In this document: positions 36,913-45,591 of the stretch, one piece after another
Position numbering within the stretch: position 1 is the first letter of the stretch
How the letters are laid out: every line of letters starts with the position of its first letter
DNA from: Paenibacillus timonensis
GTDB lineage: Bacteria > Bacillota > Bacilli > Paenibacillales > Paenibacillaceae
NCBI RefSeq assembly: GCF_009725205.1
Contig: NZ_WNZY01000018.1
Span: forward strand, 34,560 to 98,559
DNA: 64,000 nucleotides
Direction of reading: 5' to 3'
The notes under the pieces: generated by a model
Told to the model about the DNA's origin: nothing
Databases searched by the model: none
Seen by the model: the letters and a program-made list of their open reading frames with translations, nothing else
Position numbers and translations under genes: made by a program

Positions 36913-36941
36913 TTGACAGGATGCCGTCGTCTTCACATAAT
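36913..36941 (+). promoter_or_regulatory. Promoter of trxB
   Basis: TTGACA (36913-36918), a 17-bp spacer and CATAAT (36936-36941), 62 bp before the start codon. Confidence 0.7.
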
Positions 36942-37003
36942 TAGAATCAAGCAATCATGATTCTTAATTTTTGAGATGAATCCATTTGAAGGGGTTTGAG
37001 GAT

Positions 37004-37951
37004 ATGTACAAATCTATTATTATCGGCACAGGCCCGGCAGGGTTGACCGCCGCAATTTATCTGGCCCGCGCCAACATGAATCCGCTGATTATCGAGGGTC
37101 CGCAGCCTGGCGGTCAATTGACGACGACGACTGAAGTGGAAAATTTCCCGGGGTTCCCGGAAGGGATCATGGGCCCGGAATTGATGGATAATATGCGTAA
37201 ACAAGCTGAACGTTTTGGCGCCGAATTTCGCACGGGTTGGGTGAACAGCGTGGACTTGAGTCAGCGCCCGTTCAAGCTTCAAGTGGAAGGGCTAGGCGAG
37301 CTCGTCGCGGAGACGCTGGTATTGTCTACGGGGGCTACGGCCAAATACCTGGGCATCCCGGGCGAAGAGACGAACGTTGGGCGTGGCGTAAGCACATGCG
37401 CAACTTGTGACGGATTCTTCTTCCGCGGCAAGGAGATCATCGTGGTAGGTGGCGGCGACTCTGCGTTGGAGGAAGCCGGTTTCTTGACCCGTTTTGCTTC
37501 GAAAGTCACGCTGGTGCACCGTCGCGACGAGCTGCGCGCTTCGAAAATCATGCAGGATCGTGTGCGCACGAATGAGAAGATCGAGATGGCGCTGAATCGT
37601 ACGCCGCTTGAAGTCATCGCCGGCGAGAACGGAGTTACCGGACTGAAGGTGCGTAACAACGAGACAGGTAAAGAGGAAGTGATTCCGGCCAGCGGCGTAT
37701 TCGTGGCGATCGGCCATCATCCGAACACCTCGTTCCTGGGTGGGCAAATCGATCTTGACGCGAACGGTTATATCGTGGTGAAGCCCGGCACTTCCGAGAC
37801 GAACGTCCCTGGCGTTTTCGCTTGCGGCGACGTGCAGGACACCCGCTACCGCCAAGCGATCACCGCTGCGGGAAGCGGTTGTATGGCCGCAATCGACTGT
37901 GAGAAGTTTATCGAGAGCATGGAGCATGAAACCGCCGCAGCCGTCAAATAA
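37004..37951 (+). CDS. trxB: Thioredoxin-disulfide reductase
   Basis: A 315-residue FAD/NADPH flavoenzyme that reduces thioredoxin. The FAD-binding motif is [10 protein letters not shown] (8-17), the redox-active CATC is C132/C135, the NADPH motif is [11 protein letters not shown] and the C-terminal FAD motif is [10 protein letters not shown]. The ATG at 37004 follows GAAGGGG. It has its own promoter and a strong terminator. Confidence 0.96.
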   Translation: MYKSIIIGTGPAGLTAAIYLARANMNPLIIEGPQPGGQLTTTTEVENFPGFPEGIMGPELMDNMRKQAERFGAEFRTGWVNSVDLSQRPFKLQVEGLGELVAETLVLSTGATAKYLGIPGEETNVGRGVSTCATCDGFFFRGKEIIVVGGGDSALEEAGFLTRFASKVTLVHRRDELRASKIMQDRVRTNEKIEMALNRTPLEVIAGENGVTGLKVRNNETGKEEVIPASGVFVAIGHHPNTSFLGGQIDLDANGYIVVKPGTSETNVPGVFACGDVQDTRYRQAITAAGSGCMAAIDCEKFIESMEHETAAAVK

Positions 37952-37960
37952 TTACACAGC

Positions 37961-38002
37961 AAAACGGCGATACAGGTCAGGACCTGTATCGCCGTTTTTT
38001 TA
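37961..38002. terminator. Terminator after trxB
   Basis: An 18-bp perfect stem, from AAAACGGCGATAC to its complement, with a 2-nt loop and a T run. The A-rich 5' side lets it work for the convergent gene too. Confidence 0.95.
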
Positions 38003-38022
38003 CGTTTATATCGTACGGAGTC

Positions 38023-38220
38023 TTAACTAAACAGCCCGGCAACCAGCTGGAAGACGAAATATCCCAACACGCCGCTGCCGATCAAAGTAAAGCCGGATCG
38101 CTTGCGTCCTTGAAACAATCTCAGCACACCAAGGCTGACCAAAGGGGCAACAATAAGCAAAAAAAACATAACGGCAATAAACAATTCCACGGATATATCC
38201 GAAATATTCACGATAGTCAT
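38023..38220 (-). CDS. Small two-helix membrane protein, function unknown
   Basis: A 65-residue protein with two TM helices (about 12-33 and 44-63) separated by the basic loop RLFQGRKRSG. GGAG lies 10 nt before the ATG on the minus strand. It converges with trxB. I do not recognise a family. Confidence 0.55.
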   Translation of the reverse strand: MTIVNISDISVELFIAVMFFLLIVAPLVSLGVLRLFQGRKRSGFTLIGSGVLGYFVFQLVAGLFS

Positions 38221-38309
38221 CCGATCTATTCTCCATTCCTATGGACGTCTGTATTACGGTGCAATGATATAAGTCACAAGTCGATATTTTTTATTATACA
38301 TAAGACGGG

Positions 38310-38364
38310 CTTCTATTTGTAGAAGCTGAATGTGAAATTTAGGCGTCAGAATGACGTCTTTTTT
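38310..38364 (+). ncRNA. Possible small transcript with two hairpins
   Basis: GCTTCTA-TTTG-TAGAAGC (about 38310-38327) is followed by GCGTCA-GAA-TGACGT and then CTTTTTTG, which looks like an intrinsic terminator (38342-38364). It lies over 90 bp from the gene on either side and neither gene should need a terminator there. A TATTATAC segment sits just upstream. Confidence 0.35.
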
Positions 38365-38515
38365 GCGAATAATCGCCGGTTTGGGATTTGTCCGAAGCTC
38401 TCCTTTCGTTCGACAAAACTAGAAAGCCTTTGCGGGATCGGCTGTGTTACAATGGGCTTGAAAGGCCGGCTAAAGAACACTTTATGCAGCTTGACCGGAA
38501 GGTGAGGGAAGCCAG

Positions 38516-39649
38516 ATGGGAAAGAAAATCGGGAAACTTTCAAAGGGGTGGCTCATCACCGGGGTGATCGGTGGATTATTGCTGGGATCTGAACCGATCG
38601 GATGGGTTGCTGTCCCGGTACATGCAGCAACAGAGCCAGCTACGGTCACTACCTCCAAACAACTTCAAACGAAGCTAGCGGAAGGGATGGAGGCGCGGAG
38701 TACAACCATAACATTGAAATATAAAGGTTCAACCAAAAATCTGGAGAAGCAGCTGAAGCAGGCGGTTTACAACGCGCTTGATGCCGATCCTTATACAAAA
38801 TATATCGTGGATCGTTACGTCTACTCCTGGCGGGGCACCACGGGTTCGGCCAAAATTACGTTGCAGGTCCATTACCGCGAAACGGCTCAACAGACTGCTT
38901 ACGTGCGCCAAAGGGTGAAGGAGATTCTGAAGCAGCTGATCGAACCGGGCATGAATGCGCATCAGAAAATCCAAGCCATTCACGATTATGTCGTGGTGAA
39001 CTTAAAATATGACACCGATTTGCAGAAATATACAGCCTATGAAGGGCTCAAAACCGGCGAAGCGGTATGTCAAGGTTACGCCTTGCTGACTTACGAGCTG
39101 TTGAAAGAAGCCGGTATCGAGAACCGCTTGGTTGAAGGAACGGCTGGAGATCAGCTGCATGCGTGGAATCTTGTACGTCTCGACAACCGCTGGTACCATC
39201 TGGACACGACCTGGGACGACCCGGTCCCTGATGTACCCAAGCGGGTCAACTATACGTATTATTTGCGAACGGATGAACAGATGCGAAAGGATCATATCTG
39301 GGTTGCAGCGGATTATCCCTTAGCGTCCGTGCCTTATTTAACGACACTCCAAGCGTTGATCGAGGCGGGCGGGGTGAAGAAAGAAGCTTATCTTGCTCTG
39401 AAAACGACGCTTGGATACGACCTGTATGATGCCGACGCGGCAGTATCCAATGCCAAAGGGCTGGCGGACCGGGTCAAGAATGGATTGAAAGCCGGGAAAA
39501 GTGCAATAACCGTGCGTTATGCCGGCTCAGATCAGCAGCTCTTAGAGGACTTAGCAGGATTATACGACCTTGGCATCCAGAATATCCGTTATTTAATGCA
39601 ACCCTTAGAAGGAACCGAGGATTTGCGAGTTGAGATCCACTGGGAGTAA
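38516..39649 (+). CDS. Secreted transglutaminase-like protein
   Basis: A 377-residue protein with an N-terminal signal peptide (basic KKIGKLSKG, hydrophobic WLITGVIGGLLLG, cleavage likely after VHA near 37). The transglutaminase/protease-like core has Cys in GEAVCQGYA, His in LHAWN and Asp in HLDTTWDD, all three catalytic residues. The flanking regions (about 45-115 and 330-377) look alike: both contain STTITLKYKGS or SAITVRYAGS followed by a leucine-rich stretch, suggesting a duplicated domain. Acts outside the cell, target unknown. Confidence 0.85.
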   Translation: MGKKIGKLSKGWLITGVIGGLLLGSEPIGWVAVPVHAATEPATVTTSKQLQTKLAEGMEARSTTITLKYKGSTKNLEKQLKQAVYNALDADPYTKYIVDRYVYSWRGTTGSAKITLQVHYRETAQQTAYVRQRVKEILKQLIEPGMNAHQKIQAIHDYVVVNLKYDTDLQKYTAYEGLKTGEAVCQGYALLTYELLKEAGIENRLVEGTAGDQLHAWNLVRLDNRWYHLDTTWDDPVPDVPKRVNYTYYLRTDEQMRKDHIWVAADYPLASVPYLTTLQALIEAGGVKKEAYLALKTTLGYDLYDADAAVSNAKGLADRVKNGLKAGKSAITVRYAGSDQQLLEDLAGLYDLGIQNIRYLMQPLEGTEDLRVEIHWE

Positions 39650-39655
39650 ACATCA

Positions 39656-39704
39656 AAAACGAGCACGAGTCGATGACATGGGTCAGGACTCGTGCTCGTT
39701 TTTT
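39656..39704. terminator. Bidirectional terminator between the transglutaminase and lysP genes
   Basis: AAAACGAGCACGAGTC pairs perfectly with GACTCGTGCTCGTTTT. T run on the plus strand and A run on the other side; serves two convergent genes. Confidence 0.9.
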
Positions 39705-39709
39705 AGTGT

Positions 39710-41182
39710 TTATGACCGGGTATGCACGGGGTGTACCTCGAGATCGCATTCCTGTAGCGGAATGACCTTCGTTTTCTTGTTCCATTTATAGCCGAGCCAG
39801 ACCAACAGGAACAGCGGGATACTGATGTAGGATACGGCGACGCCATACCAGTCAATGGTTTCGCCGGTAAAAGCGGCTACATTCTGCCCCAGTATAACCA
39901 CGAAGCAAAGGGCAAAAGCAAAGAGTGGGCCAAACGGAAACCAACGCGCTTTGTAAGGCAGGTCGTTCAGGTTCCGCCCCTGGGCCACATAGGCTCTGCG
40001 GAAACGGTAATGGCTGATGGCGATACCCAGCCAAGTGATGAAGCCGCACATGCCGGAAGCGTTAAGCAGCCAGTTATAAACCACGCCGTCGCCGAACAAC
40101 GAGGCGAAGAAAGCGACCATGCCGACGAGCGTTGTCATGAAGAGCGCGTTCATCGGAATACCGCGGGAGTTCAGTCTCGCCAGGAACTTTGGAGCTTTCC
40201 CGCGCAGGGCCAGGGAATACAGCACCCGCGAGGAGGCATACATCCCGGAGTTGCCGGCCGACAGCACGGATGACAGAATGACGGCATTCATGACGGAGGC
40301 GGCGAAGGCCAATCCCGCTTTTTCGAATACCAACGTAAACGGGCTGACGCCGATGTTTTCGATTCCGCCTTGCAGCAGGTTCGGATTGGTGTAAGGAATC
40401 AGCAGGCCGATTACGAGAATCGCCAAAATATAAAAGACCAGGATCCGCCAGAACACTTGCCGAATTGCGCGAGGCACATGCTCTCTCGGGTTATGGCTTT
40501 CTCCGGCGGCAACACCAACCATTTCCGTTCCTTGGAACGAGAAGCCGGCGGCCATAAATACGCCGAGGATTGTGAAGAAGCCGCCGTGGAACGGAGCATC
40601 GCCTAACGTAAAGTTGGAAAAGCCAACCGCTTCGCCGCCCATGATTCCGAAGATCATGAGTACGCCTATGATGAGGAACACGATGACGACGATGATTTTG
40701 ATCATGGCAAACCAATATTCCGATTCACCGTAGCCCTTTACGGAAAGGACGTTCAACAGGAAGATCAAGGCCAGGAATAACACGCTCCAGAGCAGCGATG
40801 GGCTGTCGGGGAACCAGTATTTTATTATCAGCGTTGCGGCGGACAGCTCAGCCGCGATGGTGATCGCCCAGTTGTACCAGAAGTTCCAACCCATCGCAAA
40901 GCCCAGGGAGGGATCGACAAAGCGGGAAGCATACGTTTCGAACGAGCCGGAATCCGGCATATAGGTAGCTAACTCGCCCAAGCTAGTCATCAAGAAATAG
41001 ACCATGATGCCGACGGCGGCATAAGCGAGTAACGCGCCGCCGGGTCCTGCCGAGGCAATCGCGCCCCCGCTTGCGAGAAACAGACCGGTTCCGATCGAGC
41101 CGCCCAAGGCGATCATCGTCATATGGCGAGCCTTCAGTCCCGGCTGAAGCCGTTCGTCCGTCGTTTGATGTTGTTTACTCAT
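39710..41182 (-). CDS. lysP: Lysine-type amino acid permease
   Basis: A 490-residue AAT/APC permease with 12 TM helices. KARHMTMIALGGSIGTGLF and SGGAIASAGPGGALLAY mark TM1 and its flank, FSFQGTEMVGVAAGE TM6. It resembles LysP-type lysine permeases. The upstream lysine riboswitch independently supports lysine as substrate. AGAAGGAG precedes the ATG. Confidence 0.92.
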   Translation of the reverse strand: MSKQHQTTDERLQPGLKARHMTMIALGGSIGTGLFLASGGAIASAGPGGALLAYAAVGIMVYFLMTSLGELATYMPDSGSFETYASRFVDPSLGFAMGWNFWYNWAITIAAELSAATLIIKYWFPDSPSLLWSVLFLALIFLLNVLSVKGYGESEYWFAMIKIIVVIVFLIIGVLMIFGIMGGEAVGFSNFTLGDAPFHGGFFTILGVFMAAGFSFQGTEMVGVAAGESHNPREHVPRAIRQVFWRILVFYILAILVIGLLIPYTNPNLLQGGIENIGVSPFTLVFEKAGLAFAASVMNAVILSSVLSAGNSGMYASSRVLYSLALRGKAPKFLARLNSRGIPMNALFMTTLVGMVAFFASLFGDGVVYNWLLNASGMCGFITWLGIAISHYRFRRAYVAQGRNLNDLPYKARWFPFGPLFAFALCFVVILGQNVAAFTGETIDWYGVAVSYISIPLFLLVWLGYKWNKKTKVIPLQECDLEVHPVHTRS

Positions 41183-41263
41183 GGGTGTAACACTCCTTCT
41201 AAGCTCATAGTTTTCCCCGTAACCCGTCTCCGATGCACCGACGGTTCTGCTTGAGCTCCATAG

Positions 41264-41292
41264 AAAAAGGCCGCGGAAAGGACTCCGCGGCC
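41264..41292 (-). terminator. Expression-platform terminator of the lysine riboswitch
   Basis: On the minus strand, GGCCGCGGA pairs with TCCGCGGCC and is followed by a T run. It lies between the aptamer and the lysP start, and would form when lysine is bound. Confidence 0.9.
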
Positions 41293-41319
41293 ATATTTAT
41301 ACCGTAAATCCGCACCATT

Positions 41320-41523
41320 CCATGAAGATAGCTCAACACGATATCCCTCGGGTGACGGGAATATCGTGACAGTTCTGTCCCTTTCGGAAACAGCCCCAGC
41401 CCGAGTGCTTACAGAAGCGAGCAGCCAAGCTTCGGCGACGGTGCCTTTCGACCGGTATCGCGGGCGGCTTCTCACGCCTCCTCCGGTGTACTCTTCACAA
41501 TCGCGACCTCTACCTCACCTTGA
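41320..41523 (-). promoter_or_regulatory. Lysine riboswitch (L box)
   Basis: Conserved L-box pieces occur in order on the minus strand: GAGGTAGAGGTCGCGA (complement of 41501-41516), AGAGTA, GGAGGAGGCGTGAGAAGCCG, CCGAAGCTTGG, AACTGTCACG, then GAGCTATC (complement of 41327-41334). A terminator follows. The RNA binds lysine and stops transcription of the lysine permease. Confidence 0.92.
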
Positions 41524-41558
41524 AATGATGAGGTTCATATGAAATTTTACATTTTCAA

Positions 41559-41587
41559 AGTATAGCGCATGGGGGATGGCCAGGCAA
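41559..41587 (-). promoter_or_regulatory. Promoter of the lysine riboswitch-lysP transcript
   Basis: On the minus strand, TTGCCT (complement of 41582-41587), a 17-bp spacer and TATACT (complement of 41559-41564), about 35 bp before the aptamer. Confidence 0.6.
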
Positions 41588-41640
41588 TGTCAAATTTATG
41601 ACAAGTGGTCAAAATAAATCCAGCGAAACGACTAGCTGAG

Positions 41641-42786
41641 TTATTTGCCTTCTCCTCGATCGCGGCCGGCCATTTGCTGCCAGACGGTTCCGGCGGCTTG
41701 CTCGCCGGATTCAATTCGCTCGACGGCCATGCGCGCTTGTAGACCAACCTCGAACTCGGGGTCATCCACCGCTGCGCGCAGGGATTCTAAGGCATCGTCA
41801 GTGCCGACCTCGTACAGGAAGCGGGCCGCACGCCAGCGGACCAGCTTGCTGCTGTCCGACAGCGCCGCGATCATCGGCCCGGTGGCCGCGGGATCGCCAA
41901 TGTCGGACAGCGTGTCGCCGGCGGTGCGGCGCACGGCGGCGGAGGCATCGCGCAGCGCCTCGTACAGCAGCTCCATCGCCTCCGGCGTCCGCAGATCGCC
42001 GAGGTACACGACGGCGAGCCGGCGGAGCTGCATTTGCGGGTCGCGTAGCGCCTCCCCTAGCAGCGGCAGCGCCTCAGCGCCCGGCTGCTGCAACGCCTCC
42101 AGCGCGGCGTAACGCACGCGCCAATCCGGGTCCTGCATCCGCTCGCGGATTTCGTCCAGAGTCAGCTCGCGCCGCTGCTCGACGAACTCCGTCTCACTGC
42201 GGCCGTGGGCGATCGCTTGCGCAATGATCCCCTTGAGCCGCTCCGGCGGATACGCCGCTTCCAGCTCCTGCTCGATCTCGCGGGCAATGTCAGGCAACTC
42301 GCCGTAGCGCACGCCGTAATCGGTGAGCTTGCGCTCCTTGATCAGCGTGGCGCTGGCTACCTCCGTTACGGCGTTCACAAACCGCTCGGACAGCGAAATC
42401 CGCTCTTCGCGGTTTCCCGCCTTCACCCGAATTTGCATCGGGATACCGCGGAAGAACTGCACAAACACCTGTGCCTCCCCGTATCCCGACGTTTCCCCAC
42501 CTTCGGGGCTCCAAGCCGATTCGACCCCTTCCTGACCGAACTGCTTCTGAACATCAGACAGAATGGCCGCCCAATCAGCGTTTCCCTTACGGTCCAGGGC
42601 AACAAAGTCAGCGGTATGGAACACGCTTTTTACTCCGGGAATATGCAGCAACCCGCGGATCCAGGCCGGGGCAGAGCGTTCGTTTTCCAGTGTATATGTT
42701 TTCCGAATCCCCGGCTCCAGACGTTCATCCAGATGCAGTTTCATGGAATTTGGACTAGGGGTCGGTTCGATAAATACAATTTTCAT
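41641..42786 (-). CDS. cvfC: Conserved virulence factor C family protein (NifU-N-like and HEAT repeats)
   Basis: A 381-residue cytoplasmic protein. The N-terminal part (about 1-95: MKIVFIEPTPSPNSMKLHLD, FVALDRKGNADWAAIL) resembles the Nfu/NifU scaffold N-terminal fold. The C-terminal half (about 215-370) is a run of HEAT-like repeats such as DPDWRVRYAALEAL and DASAAVRRTAGDTLSDIG. This layout matches the CvfC/YpgR-type family of Firmicutes. The ATG at 42786 has AAAGGAG about 15 nt upstream. Confidence 0.8.
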   Translation of the reverse strand: MKIVFIEPTPSPNSMKLHLDERLEPGIRKTYTLENERSAPAWIRGLLHIPGVKSVFHTADFVALDRKGNADWAAILSDVQKQFGQEGVESAWSPEGGETSGYGEAQVFVQFFRGIPMQIRVKAGNREERISLSERFVNAVTEVASATLIKERKLTDYGVRYGELPDIAREIEQELEAAYPPERLKGIIAQAIAHGRSETEFVEQRRELTLDEIRERMQDPDWRVRYAALEALQQPGAEALPLLGEALRDPQMQLRRLAVVYLGDLRTPEAMELLYEALRDASAAVRRTAGDTLSDIGDPAATGPMIAALSDSSKLVRWRAARFLYEVGTDDALESLRAAVDDPEFEVGLQARMAVERIESGEQAAGTVWQQMAGRDRGEGK

Positions 42787-42902
42787 AAAATGTCCACATC
42801 TCCTTTCCACTTTATTGTACCTCAATGCACCGCTTTGCCCAAGCGTCAGAAGGAATAAAAAGGAACATCCGCGACACACTAAATTGGCAAGGAGGCTGTG
42901 GC

Positions 42903-43013
42903 ATGTTCCAGAAACAAGAGCGAACCCTGGCGATCGTATGTCTCATCGTGGCCGTGATTATGATGTACGCCTTTGTTAAAAGCGTTATCCGTTTTCTCCA
43001 TTACTTTTCTTGA
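42903..43013 (+). CDS. 36-residue membrane peptide at the head of the cyd operon
   Basis: MFQKQERTLAIVCLIVAVIM and a short C-terminus form one TM helix with a basic N-terminus. AAGGAGG gives an ideal start. It ends 12 nt before cydA, so it is co-transcribed with the oxidase genes. It could be an accessory or structural peptide of the oxidase. No family recognised. Confidence 0.65.
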   Translation: MFQKQERTLAIVCLIVAVIMMYAFVKSVIRFLHYFS

Positions 43014-43025
43014 AGGAGCTTCGTC

Positions 43026-44375
43026 ATGACAAATCTTGATCCGGTCACGTTAAGCCGGATGCTTACCGGACTGACCTTGTTTGTACATATCGTATTTGCA
43101 TCGATCGGCGTCGGTGTCCCGCTGATGATCGCGCTAGCAGAATGGCGAGGAATTCGCGCCTCCGATCCGCACTATACTTTGCTGGCCCGCCGTTGGGCTC
43201 GCGGCTTTGTCATTTCCGTGGCAATAGGGGTCGTAACCGGAACGTCAATCGGATTGCAGCTGAGCTTGTTATGGCCGACCTTTATGCGGGTCGCCGGGCA
43301 AGCGATCGCGTTGCCGTTGTTTATGGAGACCTTCGCTTTTTTTGTGGAGGCGATCTTCCTTGGTATCTACCTGTATACTTGGGATCGGTTCAACAACAAG
43401 CTGTTGCATCTTCTCCTGCTGATTCCGGTGGCCATCGGCTCCTCTGCGTCGGCGTTTTTCATCACGACGCTAAACGCCTTTATGAACACGCCGCAGGGGT
43501 TTACTCTCAAGAACGGTGTCATTGCTGACTTCCAGCCGCTCGTTGCGATGTTCAATCCGGCAACGCCGACTAAAGTTGCGCACGTGCTGGCTTCCTCATA
43601 TACCGTCAGTGCCGGCCTTCTAGCCGGCATCGCCGCTTTCAGCCTGCTGCGCGGACGGGACCACGCCTACTTCAAGAAGGCGCTTAAACTGACGGTGGTA
43701 TCCTCCTTCGTGTTTGCCCTAGCTACGGCTATGATCGGTGACTTTTCGGGTAAATTTCTGGCCAAGTACCAGCCGGAGAAGCTAGCCGCCGCGGAATGGC
43801 ATTTTGAAACGATGGAGCGGGCTCCATTGATTTACGGCGGCGTGCTGGATGAGGCGGGGAACGTCAGATACGCACTGGAAATCCCGTATGCGCTCAGCAT
43901 TCTCGCTGGAAACTCGCCGAACACCCGGGTGATCGGGCTGGAGGAATTTCCGGAGGATGTCCGCCCGCCTTTGTTGATCCATTATATGTTTGATCTCAAA
44001 GTTACGATTGGGGCGCTGCTCGTCCTGATTCCATTCCTGTATCTGCTGCGGCGCTACCTGCCCGGCGGCCAAAAAGGTTATCCGGTGTGGCTTCTGATCG
44101 GTATTTTGGCGCTAGGCCCGTTAGCGATGGTGGCGATTGAGCTAGGATGGATGTTTGCCGAGTTCGGCCGTCAGCCTTGGATTATCCGCGGATATATGAA
44201 GGTAGGTGAGGCGGCTACCACTTCGGAAAGCGTCGGCCCAATGCTGCTGTTGTTTGCCGTTCTGTATCTGGTCTTGTGCCTATCCTGCGTTCTCGTATTG
44301 TCCCGGATGTTCCGGAACAAGGACGCGTTAACGGAGTTGCGACAAGCCGGGCTCGAGGGAGGGAACGGACAATGA
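43026..44375 (+). CDS. cydA: Cytochrome bd-type quinol oxidase subunit I
   Basis: A 449-residue membrane subunit that binds the haems and oxidises quinol. The conserved H21 in LFVHIVFASIGVG is the expected axial ligand of the high-spin haem, and GRQPWIIRGYM is the C-terminal signature. The periplasmic quinol loop is short, as in the YthA/cyanide-insensitive group. TM helices: nine. GAAGGAG precedes the ATG. Its last bases overlap cydB (ATGA). Confidence 0.93.
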   Translation: MTNLDPVTLSRMLTGLTLFVHIVFASIGVGVPLMIALAEWRGIRASDPHYTLLARRWARGFVISVAIGVVTGTSIGLQLSLLWPTFMRVAGQAIALPLFMETFAFFVEAIFLGIYLYTWDRFNNKLLHLLLLIPVAIGSSASAFFITTLNAFMNTPQGFTLKNGVIADFQPLVAMFNPATPTKVAHVLASSYTVSAGLLAGIAAFSLLRGRDHAYFKKALKLTVVSSFVFALATAMIGDFSGKFLAKYQPEKLAAAEWHFETMERAPLIYGGVLDEAGNVRYALEIPYALSILAGNSPNTRVIGLEEFPEDVRPPLLIHYMFDLKVTIGALLVLIPFLYLLRRYLPGGQKGYPVWLLIGILALGPLAMVAIELGWMFAEFGRQPWIIRGYMKVGEAATTSESVGPMLLLFAVLYLVLCLSCVLVLSRMFRNKDALTELRQAGLEGGNGQ

Positions 44376-45403
44376 GCTACGAACTAGTGGGCATCACGGT
44401 GCTGTGGACGTTCCTTTTCGGATATTTAATCGTTGCTTCCGTCGATTTCGGGGCAGGATTTTTCAGCTACTACAGCGTGCTTACAGGGCATGAGAATAAA
44501 ATTCACGATATCATTCAGCGCTATCTGTCCCCGGTGTGGGAAGTGACCAACGTGTTTTTGATTTTTTTTGTTGTAGGTCTGGTCGGTTTTTTCCCGGATT
44601 CCGCCTATTATTACGGCACCGCATTGCTGATTCCCGGCAGTCTGGTCACTGTACTTCTCGCTTTGCGGGGGGCCTATTACGCTTACAACACTTACGGCAG
44701 CAGCAAGGCAAACAACAAAACCTATATGGGGATCTATGGGGCGACGGGCCTATTGATTCCGGCTGCCCTTTCGACGATTCTGGCGATTTCGGAGGGCGGA
44801 ATCATCGGTGAATTCGAGGGGAAGGTGGTTTTGGATTGGGCAGCTTTTTTTGGTAATCCATATACCTGGTCGGTTATTGTGCTGGCGCTTGTATCTGTGT
44901 TGTACATTTCGGCGATGTTTCTTGCGTTTTACGCAGATAAAGCAGGGGATCTACGGGCATTCGAAGTGCTGCGCGGCTATGCGCTGCTGTGGAGTGGGCC
45001 GACGATTTTGGCCTGTGTATTTGCCTTTTTTCAGATCAATCGGCAAAATCCGGAGCATTACTCTCATATGCTGGAGGTAGCGTGGATGTTTATCGCCTCG
45101 TTCGTTTGTTTCCTGGTAGCCGTTGCGTTGGTATGGAAAAAGCGACGGTTAGGCTGGTCGTTCCTGCTGGTCATGCTGCAGTTTGCGTTTGCTTGGTACG
45201 GATATGGCCGTAGCCACCTACCCTATATTCTCTATAAGCAGGTCAGCATCTATGAAAGCTTCACGAACGAGACGATGGCCGTCGCCTTGATTACTGCTTT
45301 TGTTGCAGGACTGTGCATCCTAATCCCTTCTTTGTTTTTGCTGATGCGACTATTTTTGTTTGATGCCAAATACGTACGCGGTAGCTCACCGGGGAAAGGG
45401 TGA
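44372..45403 (+). CDS. cydB: Cytochrome bd-type quinol oxidase subunit II
   Basis: A 343-residue membrane subunit with eight or nine TM helices; FGYLIVASVDFGAGFFSYY near the N-terminus and SPVWEVTNVFLIFF are CydB hallmarks. Start overlaps cydA by 4 nt; a longer in-frame version would run inside cydA. Confidence 0.93.
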   Translation: MSYELVGITVLWTFLFGYLIVASVDFGAGFFSYYSVLTGHENKIHDIIQRYLSPVWEVTNVFLIFFVVGLVGFFPDSAYYYGTALLIPGSLVTVLLALRGAYYAYNTYGSSKANNKTYMGIYGATGLLIPAALSTILAISEGGIIGEFEGKVVLDWAAFFGNPYTWSVIVLALVSVLYISAMFLAFYADKAGDLRAFEVLRGYALLWSGPTILACVFAFFQINRQNPEHYSHMLEVAWMFIASFVCFLVAVALVWKKRRLGWSFLLVMLQFAFAWYGYGRSHLPYILYKQVSIYESFTNETMAVALITAFVAGLCILIPSLFLLMRLFLFDAKYVRGSSPGKG

Positions 45404-45408
45404 AGGCG

Positions 45409-45510
45409 ATGGAGTGGTTTATGGTGATGGTGGCGCCGGAACTCGTTGTTATCGGGGCAGTAGCATTCCTGTTTATTTATGCCTGGAAATATAAGGACCG
45501 TGCCGATTAA
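45409..45510 (+). CDS. cydS: Cytochrome bd oxidase small subunit CydS
   Basis: A 33-residue single-TM peptide, MEWFMVMVAPELVVIGAVAF followed by a basic end (YAWKYKDRAD). It resembles the 33-residue CydS subunit of the Geobacillus bd oxidase in length, in the N-terminal aromatic-Met-Ala-Pro stretch and in position after cydB. AAAGGGTGAAGG lies upstream. In Geobacillus CydS stabilises haem b558. Confidence 0.85.
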   Translation: MEWFMVMVAPELVVIGAVAFLFIYAWKYKDRAD

Positions 45511-45591
45511 AAAATGAAGTTTGGTTTGCCGCCGAAATTACTCTAAAATAGGAAAAAAGCGAAAGAAATGCGGAGAGGAGCAACCGGAGCG

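Noticed and set aside
41179..41475. 98-residue ORF before lysP
   Set aside because: It overlaps the lysine riboswitch aptamer and terminator, so the coding appearance is accidental.
42205..42858. 217-residue ORF on the plus strand
   Set aside because: Antisense to cvfC and lacks any domain.
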